Notes under the pieces: model-generated | Database searches by the model: none | What the model was told of the DNA's origin: nothing | What the model saw: only the letters and a program-made list of their open reading frames with translations | Made by a program: the position numbers and the translations under genes | Assembly: GCA_951800555.1 (NCBI GenBank) | Contig: CATOJU010000005.1 | Coordinates: 1-19,879 of the forward strand | Direction: 5' to 3' | Source of the DNA: an uncultured Rickettsiales bacterium | Lineage (GTDB): Bacteria; Pseudomonadota; Alphaproteobacteria; Rickettsiales; UBA1997 | DNA length: 19,879 nt | In this document: piece after piece, positions 1 to 7,359 of the stretch | Numbering within the stretch: the stretch's first letter is position 1 | Layout of the letters: the number at the start of each line of letters is the position of its first letter

Positions 1-254
1 TCTTTGTTGTAGAAATAATAAATAGCATTTGTTGAATCTATAAATTTTAAATATTTATTATTATCTATTTGTTCTTCTGTTATTTTTTCTTCGTAATTAA
101 ACTTCCATCCTAAGGCAATATTATTTTGGTTAGATAAAACATCTTTAGTATTGTAATTTACACTTAAATATATAGGTAATTTATTACTTATGGTTTTATT
201 AATATAAAAATTATTATTTAAGTTTCCATTATAATTATTTATATTTGACTTGTT
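1..254 (-). pseudogene. Coding-like frame without a start, cut by left edge
   Basis: On the minus strand a frame stays open for 84 codons from just after a TAG at 257-255 to the left edge. It encodes an Asn/Tyr/Lys-rich stretch with pieces such as LPIYLSVNYNT, NNIALGWKFNYEEK and NNKYLKFIDSTNAIYYFYN. Such a long open run with normal-looking composition is unlikely by chance in DNA this AT-rich. No ATG, GTG or TTG occurs in frame, so I read it as a 5'-truncated or broken gene, or one starting at a rare codon. The alternating hydrophobic and polar residues would fit a beta-strand-rich surface protein, but I do not recognise the family. Function unknown. Confidence 0.4.
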
Positions 255-407
255 CTATATAAAAAACGATATATAAATTTTTTTATTTATATTTATTGTA
301 TAAATTGAAGAAGAGATTTTGAAGTAAATTATAAAGTAACTTTTAAATTCATATTGCTTTTTAAAAACATATATATTATAAATAAATTAATTTATTTTAA
401 AATATTT

Positions 408-1292
408 ATGAAAAAAGTTAAAACAATTGTTTTTCCAGTTGGTGGTTATGGAACAAGATTTTTACCGGCCACAAAAGCTATTCCAAAAGAAATGTTACCA
501 GTAGCAGAAAAGCCATTGATACAATATGCTTTTGAAGAAGCTAGAGATGCCGGTATAGAAAAATTTATTTTTGTTACTGGAAGGAATAAAAACGCGATAG
601 AAGACCATTTTGATAATTGTTTTGAATTACAAACAATTCTAAGTGATAGAAAAAAGAAAGAAATGTTAGAAAAAACTATAGGTTGGTTACCAGAAGCTGG
701 ACAAATAGTATTTTTGAGGCAACAAAATCCTTTGGGTTTAGGACATGCTATACTTTGTGCTGAAAAATTTATCAATAATGAACCTTTTGTTGTTTCTTTA
801 GCTGATGAAATGTGTTATGATATTGAAAATAATTTTTTAAAACAAATGATAGATTTAGTTGGTAATCAAAATATAAATCTTTTAGGGCTAAATGAAGTTA
901 AAAAAGAAAATGTTTATAAATATGGTATTATAGAGCCAGTATTTAATGATGGCGATTTAATAAAAATTAATAGTATGGTTGAAAAACCAAATATTAAAGA
1001 TGCACCGTCAAATTTATCAATTGTTGGTAAATATATATTACAGCCTGAAATATTTGATTATCTTAAAAATACAAGTGCCGGAAATGGTGGAGAAATACAG
1101 CTAACGGATGCTATGAATGAAATGTTAAAAAGTACTAAAAATTTTTATGGTCTAAAATTCAAAAAAGAAGAATTTGATTGTGGTAGTGTTTTAGGGTATT
1201 TAGAGGCCAATATTTACTATGCTTTAAAAAACGAAAAAATAAAAGAAGATGTAAAAAATATTATTAATAAATTTTATAGATTTAATAAATGA
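408..1292 (+). CDS. galU: UTP--glucose-1-phosphate uridylyltransferase
   Basis: Makes UDP-glucose from UTP and glucose-1-phosphate in the cytoplasm, a precursor for LPS sugars and other glycans. The N-terminus has the nucleotidyltransferase signature GGYGTRFLPATKAIPKEM at residues 12-29, followed by the VAEKPLIQYAFEEA segment; a VEKP motif lies in the last third and LTDAM near residue 246. The 294-residue length matches the family. An in-frame TTG at 354 would add 18 hydrophobic, Ile/Tyr-rich residues before the conserved start, so the ATG at 408 is preferred although no Shine-Dalgarno precedes it. Its TGA stop overlaps the ATG of the next gene (ATGA), implying translational coupling with the ABC ATPase. 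Confidence 0.95.
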   Translation: MKKVKTIVFPVGGYGTRFLPATKAIPKEMLPVAEKPLIQYAFEEARDAGIEKFIFVTGRNKNAIEDHFDNCFELQTILSDRKKKEMLEKTIGWLPEAGQIVFLRQQNPLGLGHAILCAEKFINNEPFVVSLADEMCYDIENNFLKQMIDLVGNQNINLLGLNEVKKENVYKYGIIEPVFNDGDLIKINSMVEKPNIKDAPSNLSIVGKYILQPEIFDYLKNTSAGNGGEIQLTDAMNEMLKSTKNFYGLKFKKEEFDCGSVLGYLEANIYYALKNEKIKEDVKNIINKFYRFNK

Positions 1293-2023
1293 ACAATAAA
1301 ATTGAAATAAGAAATTTATGTAAAACTTTTGGTAGTAAAGTTGTTCTTAATAATTTAAATTTAGATATAAAAAATAAAGAATCTTTAGTTATACTTGGCC
1401 GTTCTGGTATGGGGAAATCTGTGTTGATTAAAATTATTTCAACCCTTTTGGAAGCTGATAGTGGTAGTATAAAAATTGATGGAAAAGAAATTACTAATTT
1501 GAATGAAATAGATAAATTTAATCTAATGAATAAATTTGGATATTTATTCCAAAATGGTGCACTTTTTGATTCTATTTCTATATGGGAAAATATAGCTTTT
1601 AGATTAATAAACGAACAAAAATATAAAAAAAAAGATGCAAGAGAAATAGCTATAGAAAAGTTAAAAATAGTTGATTTAGATGAATCTATAGCTGATTTAT
1701 ATCCAGCCGAATTATCTGGCGGTATGCAAAAAAGGGTTTCTTTAGCTAGAGCTATAGCTTGTGATCCGGAGATAATATTTTTTGATGAACCAACAACTGG
1801 ATTAGATCCAATAACTTCTGAAACTATTAATGATTTAATTATAAAAACTGTAAATATTACTGGAGCAACTGCTATTACAATTACCCACGATGTTCATTCG
1901 GCAAAAAAAATTTCAAATAGAATAGTTTTACTTAATAATGGTTGTATTTCTTGGGAAGGAGATAAAAATAGTATTGAAAATACAGATAATGAAATTATAA
2001 ATAAATTTTTGTTAAAAAGTTAA
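1289..2023 (+). CDS. mlaF: ABC transporter ATPase, MlaF type (lipid transport)
   Basis: Cytoplasmic ATPase of an ABC importer/retrieval system. All motifs are intact in 244 residues: Walker A GRSGMGKS (37-44), Q-loop LFQNG (86-90), signature LSGGMQKR (142-149), Walker B IIFFDEPTTGLDP (162-174) and H-loop His200 in THD. The GRSGMGKS Walker A, the LFQNGALFDS segment and the ELSGGMQKR signature are characteristic of the Mla/MCE lipid-asymmetry ATPases, which work with a permease (MlaE) and an MCE protein (MlaD). Those partners are usually adjacent but are not in this window; here the gene overlaps galU by 4 bp. A short ABC of another MCE-like system cannot be excluded. Confidence 0.8.
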   Translation: MNNKIEIRNLCKTFGSKVVLNNLNLDIKNKESLVILGRSGMGKSVLIKIISTLLEADSGSIKIDGKEITNLNEIDKFNLMNKFGYLFQNGALFDSISIWENIAFRLINEQKYKKKDAREIAIEKLKIVDLDESIADLYPAELSGGMQKRVSLARAIACDPEIIFFDEPTTGLDPITSETINDLIIKTVNITGATAITITHDVHSAKKISNRIVLLNNGCISWEGDKNSIENTDNEIINKFLLKS

Positions 2024-2050
2024 AAAAATATATTTTTCTGTCTAAAATTA

Positions 2051-2084
2051 TATAATATTTACTTTGAAATATTATATTTTTTTT
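2051..2084 (+). terminator. AT-only hairpin terminator after mlaF
   Basis: Perfect 10-bp arms TATAATATTT (2051-2060) and AAATATTATA (2067-2076) around a 6-nt loop, followed by eight Ts (2077-2084). It begins 28 bp after the mlaF stop, as expected for the end of the galU-mlaF transcript. The stem lacks G-C pairs, so its efficiency is uncertain. Confidence 0.65.
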
Positions 2085-2363
2085 AAAAAATTTTTATAAA
2101 GAGTATTCATTAATTTAACTATATATTCAATCATTTTAATTAAATGTGAATAAAAATGAATTTATTTTTTAAAAAAATAATGTATTTAAAATAAAATAAT
2201 CATTTAATTGCATAATACAAAAAAAATCTATAATGGTTTAATTTTAAACCAAAAAAGCAATTTACACCATAGTATAAAATTGATAAATATTAATTATTAA
2301 TTAAACTTTAAATATACATTTTTTAAGTTTAATATACTTACAATTTTAATTATTTTCTTGACT
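2085..2363. other. AT-rich spacer with no gene
   Basis: I see no supported coding frame or structured RNA here. It holds a small hairpin (GGTTTA 2235-2240 / TAAACC 2245-2250) and one isolated copy of the motif AATATACATT at 2311-2320. That motif recurs as the arms of the inverted repeat in the regulator promoter just downstream. Confidence 0.5.
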
Positions 2364-2393
2364 TTGAAAGTTTTTAATATACATTCCTATAAT
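2364..2393 (+). promoter_or_regulatory. Sigma-70-type promoter of the XRE regulator gene
   Basis: TTGAAA at 2364-2369, an 18-nt spacer and a perfect TATAAT at 2388-2393. The start codon is at 2507, giving a leader of about 105 nt. The TATAAT lies in the 8-nt gap between the arms of the adjacent inverted repeat. Confidence 0.6.
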
Positions 2394-2403
2394 AATGTAT
2401 ATT
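2376..2403. promoter_or_regulatory. Operator-like inverted repeat over the -10 box
   Basis: Perfect 10-bp arms AATATACATT (2376-2385) and AATGTATATT (2394-2403) separated by CCTATAAT, which contains the -10 box. An extra half-site AATATACATT lies at 2311-2320, 65 bp upstream. A dimeric XRE protein bound here would block RNA polymerase, so autorepression by the product of the following gene is inferred from position and symmetry. Confidence 0.6.
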
Positions 2404-2506
2404 TATGATAAATATATACAATATATCTTATTTATATTACTTATTATAAAATATATATTTTTATTATAAACGATTGTTATTAATTTTAAAATTAATTGGA
2501 GGTAAA

Positions 2507-2911
2507 ATGGCAGCAACTACATCTATAGATGAATATGTCGGTTTAAGACTAAAAATAAGAAGAAGTTGTCTTGGTATAACCCAAGGTGAATTAGGTGAAA
2601 TGACCGGGGTTACTTTTCAGCAAATTCAAAAATATGAAAAAGGAGCTAACAGAATAGGTGCCGGAAAATTATATGAATATGCAAATATTCTTAATGTTCC
2701 TATTAGTTACTTTTTTGATGGTTATAATGAAAAAAATCTAAAAACGACTTTATTAGATGTTGACACTAATTGGGAATTAGAAAAGAATAATAATATCCCA
2801 GAAAAAGAAATTATAACACTTATAAAGTTCTTTTCAAGAATTGAAGATAAAAAAACAAGAAGTGGAATTGTTGATTTGGCAAGATCATTATCAAAAAAAG
2901 TCAATAAATAA
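2507..2911 (+). CDS. XRE-family helix-turn-helix transcriptional regulator
   Basis: A 134-residue DNA-binding protein. Residues about 11-70 form a Cro/C1-type HTH: VGLRLKIRRSCLGITQGELG, then TGVTFQQIQKYEKGANRI (turn and recognition helix) and LYEYANILNVPISYFFDG. The C-terminal part, LIKFFSRIEDKKTRSGIVDL, matches the tail of small alphaproteobacterial XRE regulators; in Ehrlichia a similar type (EcxR) controls type IV secretion genes, but the target here is unknown. A TTG at 2474 gives a longer frame, but the strong GGAGG at 2498-2502, four bases before the ATG at 2507, decides the start. Its promoter carries an inverted repeat over the -10 box, suggesting self-regulation. It converges on trmD. 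Confidence 0.9.
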   Translation: MAATTSIDEYVGLRLKIRRSCLGITQGELGEMTGVTFQQIQKYEKGANRIGAGKLYEYANILNVPISYFFDGYNEKNLKTTLLDVDTNWELEKNNNIPEKEIITLIKFFSRIEDKKTRSGIVDLARSLSKKVNK

Positions 2912-2922
2912 ATTTTATTAAA

Positions 2923-2961
2923 TATTAGATTTATAGAATTTTATAATTCAATTATCTAATA
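2923..2961. terminator. Hairpin between convergent XRE gene and trmD
   Basis: Outer arms TATTAGAT (2923-2930) and ATCTAATA (2954-2961) enclose inner arms GAATT (2936-2940) and AATTC (2945-2949), giving an imperfect nested stem in the 113-bp convergent gap. A strong T-tract is missing on either strand, so it is a plausible but weak bidirectional terminator. Confidence 0.45.
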
Positions 2962-3024
2962 AAAATTTAATGAAGTTTTATATATAATTATTATAAATGG
3001 TGTAAAAGTAAAGTTGTAAATTAT

Positions 3025-3735
3025 CTATGTTTTATTAAATAGTAAATCTTTTCTTCTATTTAAAGTTATTTCTTTTGCTTTTTCAATTTTCCATTTATTG
3101 ATTTCATAATGATTTCCAGATAGTAATACTTCTGGGACTTTTCTATTTTTCCAGATTCTTGGTTTTGTATATAATGGGTATTCTAGCAAATTATTAAAAA
3201 TATTGTCGGTGATACCACCAAAACTATCTTCGGCAATTGAATTTTTATCACCTACTACTCCATCTATACATCTTATTAAACCTTCAATAAGTATTAAAGC
3301 TGGCAATTCCCCACCCATAATAACAAAATCACCTACAGAAATTTCTTCTATGTTATATTCTTCAATTACTCTTTCATCAATTCCTTCATATCTTCCACAA
3401 ATTATTCCTATATTAAAATTTTTAGAAATATTATTAATTTCTTTTATTTTTTTTTGATTTAATTTTTCTCCTCTTGGACTCATATAATATAATTTTGTAT
3501 TTTTTGGATCACAATTTGCCTCAATACTGTCTCCTAGTACATTTGGTTTTATTACCATTCCATGTTCACTACCATAGGGAGTATCATCAACTTTTTTATG
3601 TTTGTCTTTAGAATATTCTCTAAAATTTATAATTTTTAGTTTCCATAAATTATTTTTTAAAGCTTTTCCCAATAAAGATTCGTTGCAAAAATTTTCTATA
3701 ATTTGTGGGAAAATTGTAAAAACTGTAACTTTCAT
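3025..3735 (-). CDS. trmD: tRNA (guanine-N1-)-methyltransferase TrmD
   Basis: Methylates G37 of tRNAs reading CNN and some other codons, using S-adenosylmethionine, to prevent +1 frameshifting. The 236 residues cover the whole family. The trefoil-knot SAM site is visible: SPRGEKL (86-92), CGRYEGIDERV (113-123) and SVGDFVIMGGE (133-143). The catalytic Asp is in AEDSF (Asp170), followed by LLEYPLYTKPRIW and VPEVLLSGNH. One oddity is the loop PYGSEHGM (53-60), where most TrmD have a GGG-x-GM loop. The usual partners rpsP, rimM and rplS are absent; instead a tiny lipoprotein gene lies 11 bp upstream and is probably cotranscribed. Confidence 0.95.
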   Translation of the reverse strand: MKVTVFTIFPQIIENFCNESLLGKALKNNLWKLKIINFREYSKDKHKKVDDTPYGSEHGMVIKPNVLGDSIEANCDPKNTKLYYMSPRGEKLNQKKIKEINNISKNFNIGIICGRYEGIDERVIEEYNIEEISVGDFVIMGGELPALILIEGLIRCIDGVVGDKNSIAEDSFGGITDNIFNNLLEYPLYTKPRIWKNRKVPEVLLSGNHYEINKWKIEKAKEITLNRRKDLLFNKT

Positions 3736-3746
3736 ATAATAATATA

Positions 3747-3863
3747 TTATTTTACACTATTTCTTAGTATTGGCGGTATAGCTAATTTACTATCGTCTAT
3801 TTTAGATGTGGTACAAGATATTAAAAAAAGTAATAAAAATAATAATATAATATATTTTTTCAT
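3747..3863 (-). CDS. Small 38-residue lipoprotein
   Basis: A short gene starting at an ATG (3863-3861). It encodes a lysine start (MKKY), a hydrophobic stretch ILLFLLLF and a lipobox LISC with Cys17. The mature peptide is about 22 residues and contains DDSKLAIPPILR. This is a complete lipoprotein signal, so the product is expected to be lipid-modified and membrane-anchored. The IPP-containing tail loosely recalls the start of the alphaproteobacterial DUF3035/BamF lipoproteins, which are much longer; that link is speculative and the gene could be a shrunken relative or an unrelated LptM-like peptide. No Shine-Dalgarno is visible. It lies 11 bp upstream of trmD on the same strand. Confidence 0.7.
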   Translation of the reverse strand: MKKYIILLFLLLFLISCTTSKIDDSKLAIPPILRNSVK

Positions 3864-4025
3864 AGTATTTAATTTTTTAGATTTATTTAAATATAAAATA
3901 ATATATTTATTTTTCAAATCTAATTTTTCCCTATAAAAATTTGATTTTTATTATATAAACATAAAAATAAAAATAACATTTTTAATTTAATATATTTAAA
4001 TAAATGTACTGAAATATAAAAATAC

Positions 4026-4053
4026 TTGATTTTAGATTAAAAGTTTGTATTAT
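4026..4053 (+). promoter_or_regulatory. Promoter of the Sel1-like gene
   Basis: TTGATT (4026-4031), 16-nt spacer, TATTAT (4048-4053), 79 bp before the start codon. Half-sites AGATTA (4034-4039) and TAATCT (4055-4060) flank the -10, and an 8-bp palindrome CTGTACAG follows at 4059-4066. These may be operators but are short. Confidence 0.45.
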
Positions 4054-4132
4054 GTAATCTGTACAGTGAGTGATTTATATATTAATTGATATATTTTTAT
4101 TCATATTTTAAAAATACAAATTAAGGAAGATT

Positions 4133-4597
4133 ATGTATAGTGAAGAAGAATATAATTTTGTAAAAAATTCTTTCGAAACCGGAATTAAGCATTCTGAAAA
4201 AGAAGAGGATATATGTGAACAATATTTTAATGAAGTATTAAATTCAAATAATTATGAAAAAATATTGTTTGATCTTAGTGATCAATATTTAAAAAATGGT
4301 GATAAAGATTTAGGAAGACAATGTTTAGAATTATTATCAAGAGTTTTGCCAGAAGCAAGTTATAGATTAGGAATTTTATATTTAGATGGTGTATTTGGTG
4401 ATGGTACTTTAGATAGCCAACTTAATAATAATGAAGAGCATTCCAATGGAATATTTGAAAATAATGGAAATAGTGATTATGAAACTGCCATTTACTATTT
4501 TAATGAGGCAGCAAATGAAAATAATAAAGATGCACAAAATATGCTAAAATTCTTTTCTCCAGGAAAATGTCCAACAAGATTTGCAATTAGTCATTAA
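4133..4597 (+). CDS. Sel1/TPR-like repeat protein
   Basis: A 154-residue, acidic, probably cytoplasmic or translocated protein; no signal peptide. Helical pairs typical of Sel1/TPR solenoids are seen at about 44-72 (ILFDLSDQYLKNGDKDLGRQCLELL), 75-89 (ASYRLGILYLDGVFG, the clearest Sel1-like half) and 114-140 (SDYETAIYYFNEAANENNKDAQNMLKF). An Asn-rich linker splits the last two. The end, CPTRFAISH, is unlike the rest. AAGGAAGA at 4123-4130 sets the start, a better ribosome site than on nearby core genes. Such repeats mediate protein-protein contacts and are frequent in effectors of intracellular bacteria, but no specific function can be assigned. Confidence 0.75.
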   Translation: MYSEEEYNFVKNSFETGIKHSEKEEDICEQYFNEVLNSNNYEKILFDLSDQYLKNGDKDLGRQCLELLSRVLPEASYRLGILYLDGVFGDGTLDSQLNNNEEHSNGIFENNGNSDYETAIYYFNEAANENNKDAQNMLKFFSPGKCPTRFAISH

Positions 4598-4611
4598 TTA
4601 GTTAAAACTTG

Positions 4612-4639
4612 TTAGATCCTATTTTAAAATAGGATCTAA
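4612..4639. terminator. 28-bp perfect palindrome between convergent genes
   Basis: Arms of 14 bp (TTAGATCCTATTTT at 4612-4625 and its exact complement at 4626-4639). As RNA it folds into a stem of about 11-12 bp with a small loop and a central GATCCTA block, unusually G-C containing for this region. It lies 14 bp after the Sel1-like gene and 48 bp after the coaBC stop, so it probably terminates both transcripts; neither side has a long T-tract. Confidence 0.6.
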
Positions 4640-4687
4640 ATATCTAATTTATTATATTTAGCCACTTATATTTTGATTATATAAATT

Positions 4688-5875
4688 TTAGTTTTTTTCA
4701 AAAATATATTCCAATATTTTTCTAGCTATATTATTTTTAGTATTTCTTTCTATCTTAAATTGTTTTTCATTTTTATCTATAATTATAACCTCATTATAAT
4801 CAACATTAAAACCTATATCTTTCCTAGAAACATCGTTTGCTACAATATAATCAAGATTTTTAGCTTTTACCTTTTTTATAGCATTTTCGATTAAATTATC
4901 AGTTTCAGCGCAAAATCCTATAATTTTTTGTTTATCTGTTCTAATTTTTGCAATTTCTTTCAGAACATCAACATTTTTTATTAATTTTATTATTAAAGAA
5001 TCATTACTTTCTTTTTTAATTTTTTTATCAGCCACATTTTCTACTCTATAATCCGAAATAGATGCGGCCATAATTACATTTATATCTTCTTTTAAATTAT
5101 CTTTAATAGCATTTAAAATATCTTCAGTAGTATTAACATTTATTACTTTATATTGTTTTTTAACAGCTACTGTACTTATTAAAATAACATTTCCACCTGC
5201 ATTAAAAATTTCATCAGCTACAGCAATACCCATTTTACCAGAACTATGATTACTTATACATCTTATTGGATCAATAGGTTCTCTAGTACCACCTGCAGTT
5301 ACTATAAAACTTTTACCATTTAAAAAATTACAATCTTTTTTTAATGTTTTTACAGCTTTTTCATATATTTCTTGTGGTTCTGACATTCTACCTTTTCCAT
5401 TACAGCCACAAGCTAAAAAACCATTATTTGGCTCTATAATTTCAATATTTTTTGATTGTTTTAATTTTGAAATATTATTTTGTATAAATTCATTTTCCCA
5501 CATATTACAATTCATTGCAGGAGCTATAAGAATTTTTTTATTAAATGCACATACAACAGAAGTTAGAAGATTATCGCAAATACCATTAGCTATTTTACTA
5601 ATAGTATTAGCAGTTGCGGGGGCAATAATAAATACATCAGCCCACTCGACAAGCGCTATATGTTCGGGTTTCCAATCATTATTAGTAAATTCTTCAATAT
5701 AAACTTTATTTTGAGATAAAGTTTGTAAAGTTGTAATTGTAACAAAATTTTTTGCATTTTCTGTTAATATAACTTTTACATTTATGTTATTTCTTTTAAA
5801 GATTCTAATTAATTCACAAACTTTATAGGCAGCTATACCACCTGTAATTCCTATTAGGATATTTTTATTTTCCAT
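4688..5875 (-). CDS. coaBC: Bifunctional phosphopantothenoylcysteine decarboxylase/phosphopantothenate--cysteine ligase
   Basis: Two successive steps of coenzyme A synthesis: CoaB joins cysteine to 4'-phosphopantothenate and CoaC decarboxylates the product using FMN. The N-terminal CoaC domain (1-180) shows GITGGIAAYK (9-18), His72 in EHIALVEWAD, APATANTISKIANG, PAMNCNMWEN (119-128) and the substrate-clamp cysteine in LACGCNGKGRM (Cys156). The CoaB domain (about 187-395) has VTAGGTREPID, ISNHSSGKMG, AASISDYR, IGFCAET and DYIVANDVSRKDIGF. The 395-residue length is normal. It is the last gene of gatC-gatA-coaBC: its ATG is 4 bp after the gatA stop, with AGGTAG at the stop acting as ribosome site. 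Confidence 0.96.
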   Translation of the reverse strand: MENKNILIGITGGIAAYKVCELIRIFKRNNINVKVILTENAKNFVTITTLQTLSQNKVYIEEFTNNDWKPEHIALVEWADVFIIAPATANTISKIANGICDNLLTSVVCAFNKKILIAPAMNCNMWENEFIQNNISKLKQSKNIEIIEPNNGFLACGCNGKGRMSEPQEIYEKAVKTLKKDCNFLNGKSFIVTAGGTREPIDPIRCISNHSSGKMGIAVADEIFNAGGNVILISTVAVKKQYKVINVNTTEDILNAIKDNLKEDINVIMAASISDYRVENVADKKIKKESNDSLIIKLIKNVDVLKEIAKIRTDKQKIIGFCAETDNLIENAIKKVKAKNLDYIVANDVSRKDIGFNVDYNEVIIIDKNEKQFKIERNTKNNIARKILEYIFEKN

Positions 5876-5879
5876 TTTA

Positions 5880-7346
5880 CTACCTATTTTTCTCTATAAA
5901 TAATCCAGCATTAAAAATTGTTTGCTCATCAAAATGTCTTCCTATTAAATGAATACCTATTGGTAATTCTTTTGAATCAAAACCAACTGGGATACTTAAG
6001 CCTGGTAAACCGGCCATATTTACAGGACAAATAAATAAATCATTTAAGTAATTTGATTCCATATTTTTCGTTTTTTCTTCTTCTGTTAAATTTATTGGAA
6101 ACGCTGTCTGTGGTGTTGTTGGAGTCATCAAAAAATCAACTTTATTTAAGGCATCTAAAAATTCATTCACAAGCTTTCTTCTTACTTTTTGAGCTTTTAA
6201 AAAGAATTTTTTATAATTCTCAGTAGAAGAAAAGAAATAACCCAGTAAAATTCTTTTTTTTATATTATTACCAAAACCTTCTGATCTAGTTTTACAATAT
6301 AAATCATCAAGACTCTTTACTTCCTTATCAGTTCTATAGCCATATCTAACACCATCGTATCTAGCTAAATTTGAAGCAAGTTCAGTGTAGGATATTATAG
6401 TATATAATTCTGGAACAAAATCTATTGTAGGGATTGATAATTCAATAATTTCACAACCTTCTTTTTTAAATAAATCTATTGTTTCGTAGAATTTTTTATA
6501 AATATCACTACTAACTTTTCCATCTAATCCTAAAAATTCTTTTATAATACCAATTTTTTTACCTTTAATATTGTAATTTAAATTTTCATAAAAATTTGTT
6601 TTTTCTTTTTTAATACTAGTTGAATCTTTTTCATCGTAACCGCATATTATATCTGTTAAATAACTAGCGTCTGCAATATCTTTTGTTAACCATCCAGCTT
6701 GATCAAATGAGCTAGCATACGCAACAATCCCATATCTTGAAACTCTTCCATAGGTTGGTTTTATTCCTACCAAATTACATAGTGCTGCTGGTTGTCTTAT
6801 AGACCCACCAGTATCAGATCCAGTGGCAGCTAAACATAGATTTGCTGCTAGTGCAGCAGATGAACCACCAGAAGAACCACCAGGTATTAAATCTCTATCA
6901 TCATCCTTTGCTTTATATGGATTTATAGAAGGTCCAAAATAACTAGTCATAGTAGTAGATCCACAAGCAAATTCATCCATGTTCGTTTTTCCTAATAAAA
7001 TATAATTTTCATCATCTAATTTTTTTGTAACAGTTGATTCATAGGGTGGAACAAAATTTTCTAAAATTTTTGAACCAGCTGTTGTTTTAATTCCTTTAGT
7101 ACAAAAAATATCTTTAATTGCTATTGGCAAACCTTCTAATTTTTTTATTTCGCCTTTTGCAATATTTTTATCACATTCTTCTGCTTTTTTTATGGCATTT
7201 TCAAAATTTTTTGTAATATAAGCATTATATTTATCTTCTTTTTCTATTTTTTCAATAAATGTTTGGATTAATTCTTTGCTAGAAAATTCTTTTTTTAAAA
7301 GTTTTTCTCTAGCCTCTAATAATGTTAATTTTGTTATATCAGTCAT
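5880..7346 (-). CDS. gatA: Asp-tRNA(Asn)/Glu-tRNA(Gln) amidotransferase subunit A
   Basis: Releases ammonia from glutamine for GatB, which amidates misacylated Glu-tRNA(Gln) and/or Asp-tRNA(Asn). The amidase-signature triad is intact: Lys78 (AIKDIF), cis-Ser158 (PGGSSGGSSAALAAN) and Ser182 (GSDTGGSIRQPAALC), with the family spacing of 24 residues between the serines. The GIKPTYGRVSRYGIVAYASSFDQ segment is also conserved. Length 488 is typical. It follows gatC by 13 bp with a GAGGT ribosome site; gatB is not in the window, so the operon is split. Presence of Gat implies that Gln-tRNA and/or Asn-tRNA is made by the indirect route. Confidence 0.97.
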   Translation of the reverse strand: MTDITKLTLLEAREKLLKKEFSSKELIQTFIEKIEKEDKYNAYITKNFENAIKKAEECDKNIAKGEIKKLEGLPIAIKDIFCTKGIKTTAGSKILENFVPPYESTVTKKLDDENYILLGKTNMDEFACGSTTMTSYFGPSINPYKAKDDDRDLIPGGSSGGSSAALAANLCLAATGSDTGGSIRQPAALCNLVGIKPTYGRVSRYGIVAYASSFDQAGWLTKDIADASYLTDIICGYDEKDSTSIKKEKTNFYENLNYNIKGKKIGIIKEFLGLDGKVSSDIYKKFYETIDLFKKEGCEIIELSIPTIDFVPELYTIISYTELASNLARYDGVRYGYRTDKEVKSLDDLYCKTRSEGFGNNIKKRILLGYFFSSTENYKKFFLKAQKVRRKLVNEFLDALNKVDFLMTPTTPQTAFPINLTEEEKTKNMESNYLNDLFICPVNMAGLPGLSIPVGFDSKELPIGIHLIGRHFDEQTIFNAGLFIEKNR

Positions 7347-7359
7347 TATTTACCTCTAT

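Noticed and set aside
245..275. Possible galU promoter TTGACT-N19-TATATA
   Set aside because: Spacing is too long and the -10 match is generic in this AT-rich stretch.
354..407. Extended galU start at TTG 354
   Set aside because: It adds 18 low-complexity hydrophobic residues before the conserved N-terminus; the ATG at 408 matches the family length.
446..775. 109-residue minus-strand frame inside galU
   Set aside because: Lies fully antisense to a well-conserved gene, with Cys/Phe/Ser-rich composition typical of a shadow frame.
2235..2250. GGTTTA-ATTT-TAAACC hairpin as a terminator or riboswitch element
   Set aside because: Six-bp stem only, not next to a gene end, and no further structure around it.
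2085..2357. tRNA or structured RNA in the long spacer before the XRE gene
   Set aside because: No G-C-rich stems or TPsiC-like segment; the sequence is almost entirely A and T.
3203..3457. 84-residue plus-strand frame opposite trmD
   Set aside because: Antisense to trmD; low-complexity Ile/Ser/Pro composition and no ribosome site.
3703..3936. 77-residue plus-strand frame
   Set aside because: It overlaps the trmD start and lies antisense to the lipoprotein gene, which has a far better coding signal; the frame is Ile/Phe/Asn low complexity.
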